Origin: SZUA-146 sp963922815
GTDB lineage: Bacteria > Pseudomonadota > Gammaproteobacteria > Steroidobacterales > SZUA-146
DNA length: 16,041 nt
Assembly: GCA_963922815.1 (NCBI GenBank)
Contig: CAWUKD010000079.1
Coordinates: 1-16,041 of the forward strand
Reading direction: 5' to 3'
Shown here piece after piece: positions 7,311 to 14,922 of the stretch. The notes below the pieces were generated by a model. That model searched no databases. It saw nothing but the letters and a program-made list of their open reading frames with translations, and was not told where the DNA came from. The translations under genes were made by a program, and so were the position numbers. Position 1 is the stretch's first letter; every line of letters begins with the position of its first letter.

Positions 7311-7997
7311 ATGATGAGTAATCGAACAGTGATCAGCATGGTGGCATTAGCGCTGCTGATGCTCGTAATGTCACCGGTTTCGAATGCCGATCGTCAGGAC
7401 CCTGATATGGCCGACCGGATTTACGAGAAGTTCAAGGAACGCGAACAGGACAAGCGTGATGAAAAGCGCAAGCGCGGATCTTCGGAAAGTCAGGACCGGT
7501 CGCGTAACGAACGGGAGCAGCGTTCGGGTAATCAAAGCAAGTCCAGAGACGTGTCGCGAGCGCAGCCTGAGCGTTCCAGTAGCCGTTCGCGCAGTGACAG
7601 CCGTGATCGTCGCAACAGCTCGGCGTCTGACTATCAGTCATCGGCACGAGATGAGCGAAATTCCGATCAGGCTGGCGAGCAGTTGTCTCGCGAGATCAGA
7701 AATCTGCTCAATCGCAAATCCCGAAGTGAACGCTCGGCGGAGCCTGCAAGTCGTCGCAGCTATTCGGGTGAGCGCAACAGCCGAGCAACGTCGTCCGAGT
7801 CAGGCGGGCAGGCTGTGCGCGAGAAGGTGTCGCTGGACCAGGCGGTTAATATTGTCCGTCGACAATCCAACGGCAAAGTCATCAGCGCGCGCACGGAAGG
7901 TAGCGGTGCTACCCGTAAACATCGCATCAAGGTTCTGATCGACGACCGTCGCGTACGCACGTATGTGGTTAGTGCGGCAACGGGTAAGGTGTACTGA
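7311..7997 (+). CDS. Secreted PepSY-domain protein with a long Ser/Arg-rich linker
   Basis: A periplasmic or secreted protein of 228 aa. The signal peptide spans residues 1-26 (cleavage after SNA). Residues 30-165 form a low-complexity, highly charged region dominated by Ser, Arg, Glu and Asp with many RS/SR dipeptides (for example SSSRSRSDSRDRR at 89-101); it is probably disordered. Residues 170-228 resemble a PepSY domain: a SLDQAVNIVRRQ helix, then KVISAR, KHRIKVLIDDRRVRTYVV strands and a terminal ATGKVY. PepSY domains are associated with peptidase inhibition or periplasmic regulation, and genes for them often sit next to PhoPQ-like systems. An AGGAG site lies 7 nt before the first ATG; a second ATG follows at 7314. 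Its stop is 11 nt before the response regulator, so co-transcription is likely. A role as modulator or output of the kinase is inference. Confidence 0.82.
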   Translation: MMSNRTVISMVALALLMLVMSPVSNADRQDPDMADRIYEKFKEREQDKRDEKRKRGSSESQDRSRNEREQRSGNQSKSRDVSRAQPERSSSRSRSDSRDRRNSSASDYQSSARDERNSDQAGEQLSREIRNLLNRKSRSERSAEPASRRSYSGERNSRATSSESGGQAVREKVSLDQAVNIVRRQSNGKVISARTEGSGATRKHRIKVLIDDRRVRTYVVSAATGKVY

Positions 7998-8008
7998 GCG
8001 AGGTTGTA

Positions 8009-8692
8009 ATGCGTGTACTAGTCATTGAAGATGAAGACCTGATTCGGGAGTCGCTGTGCGCAGCGGTCCGTGAGGCCGGTTTCGGTGTGGAGAGCGCGGC
8101 TGACGGAGAAGAAGGGCTGTACTTTGCCACCGAATACCCAATCGATATTGCCATTGTCGATCTGGGGCTGCCCGGAATGAGCGGCATGGACCTGATTCGC
8201 AAGGCGCGAGAAGCCGGCAAGACCTATCCGATTCTTATCTTGACGGCGCGAGATCGCTGGCAGGATAAGGTCGAAGGATTGCAGGCAGGAGCCGACGACT
8301 ACGTGGTCAAGCCGTTTCATACGGAAGAAGTACTGGCCAGGCTCAACGCGCTGATCAGGCGGTCAGGAGGCTTCAGCGAGGCCGTGCTTAAGGCGGGATC
8401 CATCGCTCTGGATACGCGCTCCCAGGAAGTTTCGGTCAATGAGCAGCCGATTGAGCTCACGTCGTTTGAATATCGGGTGCTGGAATATCTGATGCTGAAG
8501 TCGGGCAAAGTAGTCTCCAAGACAGAGCTGACCGAAAGCCTGTACGACCAGGACTATGAGCGCGACAGCAACGTGATTGAGGTTTTTGTTGGACGATTGC
8601 GCAAAAAGCTTGATCCCGCCAATACTCTCAAACCCATAGAGACGCTGCGCGGTCGAGGATATCGATTCGCCCTGACTCCTGCCGAGTCCTGA
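8009..8692 (+). CDS. OmpR/PhoP-family DNA-binding response regulator
   Basis: A cytoplasmic transcription factor of 227 aa, the normal OmpR-family length. Receiver domain: acidic pocket Glu7/Asp8 (with Asp10 nearby), phospho-acceptor Asp51 in IVDLGLPGMSG, Thr/Lys switch with Lys101 in VVKPF. The C-terminal winged helix (about 125-224) has the transactivation-loop and recognition-helix pattern (ELTSFEYRVLEYL, then RDSNVIEVFVGRLRKKL, then LRGRGYRF). The sequence is closest in style to PhoP-type regulators, but I do not assign the symbol phoP because the signal and regulon are unknown. The start ATG has a GAGG-like site about 5 nt upstream. The stop codon shares its last base with the kinase ATG. 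It could bind the direct repeats at 6621-6651 to autoregulate the operon. Confidence 0.94.
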   Translation: MRVLVIEDEDLIRESLCAAVREAGFGVESAADGEEGLYFATEYPIDIAIVDLGLPGMSGMDLIRKAREAGKTYPILILTARDRWQDKVEGLQAGADDYVVKPFHTEEVLARLNALIRRSGGFSEAVLKAGSIALDTRSQEVSVNEQPIELTSFEYRVLEYLMLKSGKVVSKTELTESLYDQDYERDSNVIEVFVGRLRKKLDPANTLKPIETLRGRGYRFALTPAES

Positions 8693-10056
8693 TGAAAAGC
8701 TTAAGCGCACGCTTGCTGGTGACAGTAAGTCTGCTGTTGCTGCTGTTTTTCGGACTGGCCATGATCGCGCTGGAATCGGCCTTTCGCGATTCCGCAGAGC
8801 AAGCCATTCGCGACCGGCTGAATGTTCAGATGCTCATGCTTATTGCCGCCGCCGACACTGATGAAAACGGCCGACTGACCCTGCCGGATCAACTACCTGA
8901 GGCACGCTTTATGTCGCCGGGGTCCGGTCTTATCGGTCAGGTGATCAGCGAGTCCGATGTGCTCGAATGGCGCTCGATGTCTGCCGTGGGTCTGTTTCTT
9001 CCGGTTGAACCGGTGCCGGCCGAGGAGGGCATGCGATTTCAGCAGGCACGCACCACTGACGGCAGCGACATGTTCAGCTATTCGCTCGCCGTTGAATGGG
9101 AGGTGTCTAACGGCGAAACGCTTACCTATACCTTCACGGTTGCCGAAAGCCTCGAACCCTATCGTGCCCAGGTGGGCAAATTTCGCGATCGGCTGATGAC
9201 GCTGTTTGCAGCCGTTACGGCGCTGATACTGGCCTCGCAGGCGATTGTACTTAGATGGGTGCTGCGTCCGCTAAGGCAGGTTGCACAGGAAATTGCCGAG
9301 ATTGAAACAGGCGAACGTTCGGAGCTGTCAAAAGAGTATCCATCGGAACTTCAGCGCCTCACGCGCAACACCAATCGTCTGCTTGACGCAGAGCGCAAGC
9401 GACTGGCGCGCTATCGAAACACGTTAGGCAACCTGGCGCACAGTCTGAAAACGCCACTGGCAATCGTGCGCAATACGCTCGAGACCAATCGACTCGGCGA
9501 CGAGGTGGAATCCAGCATTCATCAGCAGGTCGATCGCATGAGTGACATCGTGGGTTATCAGCTTCAGCGCGCGGCGGCATCCGGCAGTACGACATTGGGC
9601 GTCGCGAAGATCGATGTGCGCGAGGTGCTGGACGCCATCGTGGAGTCTCTGAACAAGGTCTATGCGGACAAGCGGGTAAGCTGCAAGGTGACAGGCCCGG
9701 AGACGCTTTTTTACCGAGCTGAAAAAGGCGATCTGATGGAGGTGCTGGGTAACCTGCTCGATAATGCCTTCAAATGGTGTCAGTCGGAGGTGCAAATCAG
9801 TCTCAACCAGCAATACGCAGAGGGCTTTGAGCTGCCTGGCGTAATCTGCGTTGTGTCCGACGACGGCCCTGGTATTTCCAGTAAAGATGCTGCCAGAGTA
9901 TTGAAACGCGGCCAGCGCGCCGACGAAAGTGTAGCCGGTCACGGTATTGGACTCAGCGTTGTTCGCGAGCTGGTCGACATCATGCGCGGAACGCTGTCGC
10001 TTGACGTCGGTGAAAAGGGCGGAGCAGAGTTTACCGTGAGCCTTCCACCGGTCTGA
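8692..10056 (+). CDS. PhoQ-type sensor histidine kinase
   Basis: An inner-membrane sensor kinase of 454 aa, partner of the preceding regulator (1-nt stop/start overlap). Transmembrane helices are at about 8-28 and 169-190, with a periplasmic sensor domain of about 140 residues between them. A short HAMP-like linker (LRPLRQVAQEIAEIETG onward) follows, then the H box with phospho-accepting His250 in HSLKTPLA, typical of PhoQ. The N box has Asn354 and Asn358 in NLLDNAF, G1 is DDGPG (390-394), and G2 is GHGIGLS (416-422). All catalytic elements are present. The sensor domain does not show the compact acidic cluster that E. coli PhoQ uses for divalent cations, so the stimulus may differ. The pairing is certain; the signal is not. 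Confidence 0.94.
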   Translation: MKSLSARLLVTVSLLLLLFFGLAMIALESAFRDSAEQAIRDRLNVQMLMLIAAADTDENGRLTLPDQLPEARFMSPGSGLIGQVISESDVLEWRSMSAVGLFLPVEPVPAEEGMRFQQARTTDGSDMFSYSLAVEWEVSNGETLTYTFTVAESLEPYRAQVGKFRDRLMTLFAAVTALILASQAIVLRWVLRPLRQVAQEIAEIETGERSELSKEYPSELQRLTRNTNRLLDAERKRLARYRNTLGNLAHSLKTPLAIVRNTLETNRLGDEVESSIHQQVDRMSDIVGYQLQRAAASGSTTLGVAKIDVREVLDAIVESLNKVYADKRVSCKVTGPETLFYRAEKGDLMEVLGNLLDNAFKWCQSEVQISLNQQYAEGFELPGVICVVSDDGPGISSKDAARVLKRGQRADESVAGHGIGLSVVRELVDIMRGTLSLDVGEKGGAEFTVSLPPV

Positions 10057-10298
10057 TCTGTCAAAGTATGTCCGGATGGGCCACCGCTGCACTTGGCGTG
10101 ATTCAGGGTCCATATTAAAGGTATTTTACAACGGGAATGATTCGGGTTGCTTCAGTCAGCCCGGTCAGATCCTGAATGAGCAGGTACCTCTGCTGGACAG
10201 CGCCTCGATCCGGCGCCCGGAGTTGTTCGCTGGTTGCCGGCTGCATCCCCCGTTAGCCCCGTGTACACTCATGCCATCTCTCAATATTCAGGTTAATA
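10057..10298 (+). other. Intergenic gap between the histidine kinase and hrpA
   Basis: The longest non-coding stretch in the window (242 bp). I see no RNA gene and no hairpin followed by a T-run. It contains an AT-rich patch (10111-10132), a weak 5-bp hairpin (10179-10194) and a TACACT box near hrpA listed separately. An open frame at 10076-10423 runs into hrpA in another frame and looks non-coding. Confidence 0.5.
10264..10269 (+). promoter_or_regulatory. Possible -10 box for hrpA
   Basis: TACACT lies 30 nt before the hrpA GTG, at a position that would give a leader of about 23 nt. The -35 region (CTGCAT at 17 bp spacing) is poor. The same nine bases, GTACACTCA, recur upstream of the secreted-protein gene at 14214-14222. 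Confidence 0.28.
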
Positions 10299-13200
10299 GT
10301 GAGCGCGACTTTCCAAACACAATCTGCAGCAGACGTCGTGGCATTAATGCAGCAGCTAAAAAGCGCCATGCTCAGCGACCGTCATCGGCTGGCCGACAGA
10401 ATCAGAAAGGCTGCGGATCTTGATGAGCAGGGTCTTGCCGCGCTGAAACTGCAAATTGAAGCTTCGGTACAACGGGCCGCCAGCCGTTCGGCGCGATTCA
10501 GCCCCGTGGTTAATACGGACCTGCCGATCGCTGAGAACGCAAAGGAAATCATCGATTCAATTCGGGCTAACCGGGTCACTATTGTCGCCGGAGCAACCGG
10601 CTCCGGAAAAACGACCCAGCTCCCCAAACTGTGTCTTCAGGCGGGTTATGGGGCGTGCGGCGCAATCGGTCATACGCAACCCAGGCGCATTGCTGCACGG
10701 GCGACAGCGACGCGAATCGCTGAGGAAATGGGGTGTGACGTAGGCGACGGCGTGGGCTACAAAGTTCGCTTTAACGACCAGACCGGCCCCGAGTGTCAGA
10801 TCAAACTTATGACGGACGGCATGCTGTTACAGGAAGCGCAGCAGGATCGCAGCCTGATGGAGTATGACTGCCTGATTATTGACGAGGCGCACGAACGGTC
10901 GCTGAATATTGATTTCCTTTTGGGGTTACTCAAGCGGCTTTTGGTCAAAAGGCCCCAGCTGCGACTGATCATTACGTCTGCGACCATCAATCCCGGTGAG
11001 TTTTCGCGGTTTTTTGACGACGCTCCCATCATTGAAGTCAGCGGTCGCAGTTTTCCCATCGCGATGGAGTATCACGATCCGGGCGACCGCCCGGTGGATC
11101 AGCATATCTGTGACACCGTGGCCACGCTGTGGGCGCAGCACGGGAACGGCGATGTTCTGGTGTTCTTGCCCGGCGAGCGGGAGATTCGTGACGCTCAGAA
11201 AGTTCTGGAAGGGCGGTTTTCAATCGAAGTCGACGTGCTGCCCCTGTTCGCACGACTCAGCGCAAAAAAGCAAAATGCGATATTTCGAAAATCAAATAAG
11301 CCGCGCATTGTGCTTGCCACGAACGTGGCGGAGACCTCGCTCACGGTGCCCGGCATAGTTTATGTGGTGGATACAGGAACGGCGCGTATCAGTCGTTACC
11401 ATTACAAGAGCAAGTTACAAAGACTGGCGATTGAACCTGTGTCGCAGGCGAGCGCATCGCAACGCGCCGGCCGTTGCGGACGCACACAGCCCGGTGTCTG
11501 TGCACGGCTGTATAGCGAGGAAGATTTCGATCAGCGTTCCGCCTACACCGATCCTGAAATCATCCGGACTAACCTCGCCAGCGTGATTTTGAGAATGCAG
11601 GTTCTGGGCCTCGGTGCGATCGAGTCGTTCGATTTTGTTCAGGCTCCCGACCGGCGATTTATCAAAGACGGTTACCGACTGCTGGCGCAGCTTCAGGCGG
11701 TGAACGAGTCAGGGCGCGTGACCAGGCAGGGCAGGCGCATGGCCCGCTATCCTCTCGATCCGCGACTGGCGAAAGTGCTGGTATCCGCCGTTGACGACGG
11801 TTGTTTATCCGAAATGCTGGTCATCGCCGCGGGCCTTAGCGCGGGAGACCCGCGCGAGCGACCCTGGGACCATCAAAAGGCTGCGGATGAGAAGCACGCC
11901 GTGTTTGTTGATAAGCGGTCCGACTTCCTGGCGCTGCTGAATATCTGGACTGCCTGGAGTCGGCAAACGGGTAGCCAGAAGCAGCAGCGTTTGTGGTGTC
12001 GAAAAAACTTCCTGTCTTTTCGCCGGCTTCAGGAGTGGAACGATGTCGTCCTTCAGCTTCGTTACGTCGCCAGCGACCTTAACCACACGGTTAACAAGCG
12101 ACCGGCAAACCCGGCGTTGGTCCACACATCATTGCTTCGCGGGTTCGTAGACTACATCGGGCAACGCAAAACCCGACATGAATACCAGGGAGCGAGAGGT
12201 CGGCAATTCAAGATATTTCCGGGTTCGGCTCTGGCGGCCAAGCCACCCGCCTGGGTCATGGCGGCTGAGATCGTCGAAACGTCGCAAGTGTTTGCCAGAC
12301 AAGTGGCCCAGATTAATCCGGCGTGGATAGAAAAGGCGGCGGCGCATCTGGTGCGTCGACGGTGTGTGGAAGAGTACTGGAACAAGCAGCAAGGTCGCCC
12401 GATGGGCGTCGAAGAAGTCAGCCTGTTTGGGTTTGTGCTAAACCGAAATCGTCGGGTGCCTTTGGCAAAACATGACAGAGCGGCAGCCCGACAGTCCTTT
12501 GTTCAAAACGCGCTTGTCGATGACCGATGGTCGTTTCGCGCTCCATTCATAGAAGCAAATCGCAGCAAGCGCGCGCAGCTCGAAAGCCTGGAGTCCAGGC
12601 TAAGACATATTCTGGTGGATGAGGGTCGCCAGATTGCCGCCTTCGAACGCCGCCTGCCTGATGATATCGTCGACCGTAAGTCGTTTTCGGACTGGTATGC
12701 CGCAGACAAGGCCGCCGTAAATCGATCGATGACGTTGTCGGATGCAGAGGTCGGAACTTTGGAATCGGCCAAAACGGCTTGGTATCCGGACTCAATGAAC
12801 GTAGCCGGGCACGCGCTCAATCTGAATTATCTGTTCGACCCGAGTGATCCGCGTGATGGGGCAACGCTCGATATTCCCGCCGCTCTGGTGCGCTATGTTC
12901 AGGACGCCCAGATCGAGTGGTTGATTCCAGGTTGGATAAAAACCAAGACAGAGGCGCTTCTTCGACTGTTACCCAAAGCGATACGTAAACAGCTCGTGCC
13001 GGTAACCAATCGTGCCCAGGAGTTTCTCGTATGGGCCATCGATCAGGAATTGCCGGGCGGCGATGAGTCTTTGCTGGATGCGTTGACCCGGTTCATTGGC
13101 ACGCAGTTTGGGATTGTGGTGCCCAAAGAGGCGTGGGCCTGCGACAGCCTGCCTGACTGGTTACATCTGGGGCTCAGGGTTCAGGACGAGAATGGGAACG

Positions 13201-14141
13201 AGGTGGTCTGGAGCAGGCAGCTGAATGATCTCAGGCTAAAGGCTGGAAATGCCATGGCGGCAGCAAGCGCTCAGGCCGAGAGCGAGTGGCTGCAAAGCGA
13301 TGTCCGGCAGTGGGCGTTCGATGATCTGCCCGATACGGTGGAAGTCGAACATGGTGACATGAAGATCAATGCGAGCCCCGTGCTGGTCGATAAGTCCTAC
13401 CGGGTTGATCTGGAGCTGGTTCCGACGCTGGCGGACGCGCCTTCAGTTCACGGTGGCGGGGTGTCGCGCCTGCTGCAGAAGCAGCTGACAGACAAGTGCA
13501 AATACCTGAGAAAGAATTTGCCTGATCTGAATCGATTGAGCCTGCTGTACCTGCAGATTGGTGAGTTCGATCAGTTGTTTGATGACATTATCATGAAGGC
13601 AATAGGGTCGCTGGTTACCGATCGCGATGTCATCCGCAAGGGCTCCGAATTTGCGCATGCACTCGAGCTGTGTAAATCAGGAATCATTGAGGCAGCAGGT
13701 ACGATTGCGGCCGATGTGCTGGAAATCCTGACGCGACGCCAGCAGCTTTTGATGACCCTCGACAGTCATGCGGATCGGCTGACCGACGATCTGGTTCTTG
13801 AGGTTCGAACGCACATTGATGGCCTGGTTTACGACGGGTTTGTACGGGCGACACCCAATGAGTGGCGGCCCGAATTGCCACGTTACCTGAAGGCATCAGA
13901 GGTTCGGTTGCAGCGCCTGATTGGGCAGGGCAAAGAACCCGTTCCCGGACCAGACTATGAGCGTCACTGGGCAAATCTTGCCCGGCTGTCGGACGAGGAG
14001 CGCGCTCAGGTGCCGGAATATCGCTGGCTGCTCGAAGAATGGCGAGTGTCAGTATTTGCTCAAAAACTCGGTACGCGTCAGCCTGTTTCGGCTCAGCGCA
14101 TCTCGCGCTACCTCGATGAGCAGGGTATGTCACTGGCGTAG
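10299..14141 (+). CDS. hrpA: ATP-dependent RNA helicase HrpA (DEAH box)
   Basis: A DEAH/RHA-family 3'-5' RNA helicase acting in the cytoplasm; in E. coli HrpA is linked to mRNA processing and rescue of stalled ribosomes. At 1280 aa it is near the 1300 aa of E. coli HrpA, so it is full length. Motifs: Walker A GATGSGKTTQ (98-107), Ia in HTQPRRIAA, DEAH at 195-198, motif III SAT at 227-229, motif V in LATNVAETSLTVPG, motif VI QRAGRCGR (388-395). These are followed by the helicase-associated and OB-fold domains (DPRERPWDHQKAADEKH region) and the long C-terminal domain (DUF3418-like, about 700-1275) that distinguishes HrpA from HrpB. The start is a GTG with a modest CAGG site 6 nt upstream; no in-frame ATG fits better and the N-terminal length matches the family. 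It stands alone between two gaps. Confidence 0.96.
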   Translation: MSATFQTQSAADVVALMQQLKSAMLSDRHRLADRIRKAADLDEQGLAALKLQIEASVQRAASRSARFSPVVNTDLPIAENAKEIIDSIRANRVTIVAGATGSGKTTQLPKLCLQAGYGACGAIGHTQPRRIAARATATRIAEEMGCDVGDGVGYKVRFNDQTGPECQIKLMTDGMLLQEAQQDRSLMEYDCLIIDEAHERSLNIDFLLGLLKRLLVKRPQLRLIITSATINPGEFSRFFDDAPIIEVSGRSFPIAMEYHDPGDRPVDQHICDTVATLWAQHGNGDVLVFLPGEREIRDAQKVLEGRFSIEVDVLPLFARLSAKKQNAIFRKSNKPRIVLATNVAETSLTVPGIVYVVDTGTARISRYHYKSKLQRLAIEPVSQASASQRAGRCGRTQPGVCARLYSEEDFDQRSAYTDPEIIRTNLASVILRMQVLGLGAIESFDFVQAPDRRFIKDGYRLLAQLQAVNESGRVTRQGRRMARYPLDPRLAKVLVSAVDDGCLSEMLVIAAGLSAGDPRERPWDHQKAADEKHAVFVDKRSDFLALLNIWTAWSRQTGSQKQQRLWCRKNFLSFRRLQEWNDVVLQLRYVASDLNHTVNKRPANPALVHTSLLRGFVDYIGQRKTRHEYQGARGRQFKIFPGSALAAKPPAWVMAAEIVETSQVFARQVAQINPAWIEKAAAHLVRRRCVEEYWNKQQGRPMGVEEVSLFGFVLNRNRRVPLAKHDRAAARQSFVQNALVDDRWSFRAPFIEANRSKRAQLESLESRLRHILVDEGRQIAAFERRLPDDIVDRKSFSDWYAADKAAVNRSMTLSDAEVGTLESAKTAWYPDSMNVAGHALNLNYLFDPSDPRDGATLDIPAALVRYVQDAQIEWLIPGWIKTKTEALLRLLPKAIRKQLVPVTNRAQEFLVWAIDQELPGGDESLLDALTRFIGTQFGIVVPKEAWACDSLPDWLHLGLRVQDENGNEVVWSRQLNDLRLKAGNAMAAASAQAESEWLQSDVRQWAFDDLPDTVEVEHGDMKINASPVLVDKSYRVDLELVPTLADAPSVHGGGVSRLLQKQLTDKCKYLRKNLPDLNRLSLLYLQIGEFDQLFDDIIMKAIGSLVTDRDVIRKGSEFAHALELCKSGIIEAAGTIAADVLEILTRRQQLLMTLDSHADRLTDDLVLEVRTHIDGLVYDGFVRATPNEWRPELPRYLKASEVRLQRLIGQGKEPVPGPDYERHWANLARLSDEERAQVPEYRWLLEEWRVSVFAQKLGTRQPVSAQRISRYLDEQGMSLA

Positions 14142-14214
14142 ACATCGGAAACTGGCCGGTGGCACGGCTCTCATCTGACATAATCTGTAATCGTCGCTTT
14201 CCTCAGACTTGGGG

Positions 14215-14220
14215 TACACT
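14215..14220 (+). promoter_or_regulatory. Possible -10 box for the secreted protein/metalloprotease unit
   Basis: TACACT lies 90 nt before the start codon of the following gene, within the 168-bp gap after hrpA. The -35 region is weak. An alternative is an extended -10 (TGA then CATAAT, 14176-14184) a little upstream. Pattern only; neither has a good -35 partner. Confidence 0.25.
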
Positions 14221-14244
14221 CAGGGAAACAATAAGAGCTGCAGG

Positions 14245-14262
14245 CCACGTGGTATCCACTGG
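14245..14262 (+). promoter_or_regulatory. Hairpin in the likely 5' leader of the secreted-protein gene
   Basis: CCA-C-GTGG pairs with CCAC-TGG around a TAT loop: seven base pairs with one bulged C. It also contains the palindrome CCACGTGG. No T-run follows, so it is not a normal terminator. It could be a dyad-type protein site or a leader structure, or chance. Confidence 0.25.
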
Positions 14263-14277
14263 AGCGGTTCACTAACA

Positions 14278-14313
14278 ATGCCCAGGGTAACCCGTTTGAG
14301 GAGTTCAGTATGA
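14278..14313 (+). CDS. Possible 11-codon leader ORF overlapping the next start (ATGA)
   Basis: An ATG at 14278 opens an 11-residue frame (MPRVTRLRSSV) whose TGA stop overlaps the ATG of the following gene as ATGA. Only a weak GGAG lies upstream at about 13 nt, and the main gene has its own good ribosome site, so translation of this short frame is uncertain. It may be accidental. Confidence 0.15.
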   Translation: MPRVTRLRSSV

Positions 14314-14921
14314 GGACGTTTTTGAGGGCAGTGCTAATTGCACTGTTAGTTAGTTTGTTGGCGGTGGTACAGGCCGACGATCAAAGACTGGTAGCGAAGT
14401 CGAATGGGGCTGAACCCATCATTCACTTTACGCGGTTGCACTACAGAGTCGCCGACGTTCAGGAACATCAGGAGCTGTCTGTGTACGCTGACGGTCGTGT
14501 TCGCGTACAGACTCCCAGCTATATGAAAATGCCCGGCACGTACGAGTATCGATTGAGCGCGAAAGCCATGCAGTCGGTGTTGGGTAAGCTTCAGGCGCAC
14601 GGTCTGATGACGTTCGATCAGGAATCGGCTCGTGCGCAAAAAGTGGCCGAAGCTGAGGAGCGATCAGCGTCCTTCAACGAGCGGTTTCATGTGTCGGACC
14701 TGACGGAAACGCAGATTACACTAAATTTCGCAAGTTTCGGATCGGCTGGCGCAAAGGGCAAGTCTGTGCAGAACCGCATCGTATGGAGTGACCTTCCCGC
14801 CGACGCGATGCGCTATGCCAAAATCGAGGCTATTGGTAATCTGGCTAAGGCCGAGCAGATTCTGCTTGGTCTTACTGATCATAGCCGTCGCAACGCGACG
14901 CGTGTTTCGGGAGGTCAGTAA
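14310..14921 (+). CDS. Secreted protein of unknown function, coupled to a metalloprotease gene
   Basis: I do not recognise a named family. The protein is 203 aa with a clear signal peptide (residues 1-22; basic R2 and R6, hydrophobic core, cleavage after QA), so it is exported to the periplasm or beyond. The mature part has no cysteine. A central segment (about 55-105: LSVYADGRVRVQTP, then GTYEYRLSAKAMQSVLGKL, then GLMTFD) looks like beta strands followed by a helix, a layout seen in several small secreted domains of unknown function. A charged helix (105-120) and a second beta-rich part follow. The start has GAGGAG about 7 nt upstream. The stop is 1 nt before the metalloprotease ATG, so the two are almost certainly made together. 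Possible roles are partner, substrate or inhibitor of the protease; this is inference only. Confidence 0.75.
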   Translation: MRTFLRAVLIALLVSLLAVVQADDQRLVAKSNGAEPIIHFTRLHYRVADVQEHQELSVYADGRVRVQTPSYMKMPGTYEYRLSAKAMQSVLGKLQAHGLMTFDQESARAQKVAEAEERSASFNERFHVSDLTETQITLNFASFGSAGAKGKSVQNRIVWSDLPADAMRYAKIEAIGNLAKAEQILLGLTDHSRRNATRVSGGQ

Positions 14922-14922
14922 C

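Noticed and set aside
7384..7938. Second plus-strand open frame (184 codons) within the PepSY gene
   Set aside because: It overlaps the PepSY gene in another frame. That gene has a signal peptide, a good ribosome site and a recognisable C-terminal domain; the alternative is an Arg/Ser-rich by-product of the biased codons.
10076..10423. 115-codon frame between the kinase and hrpA
   Set aside because: It overlaps the hrpA start in another frame, has no ribosome site that I can see and no family resemblance.
13684..14181. Minus-strand frame of 165 codons over the end of hrpA
   Set aside because: It is antisense to the conserved HrpA C-terminus, and its Pro/Arg/Ala-rich product looks like a mirror frame.
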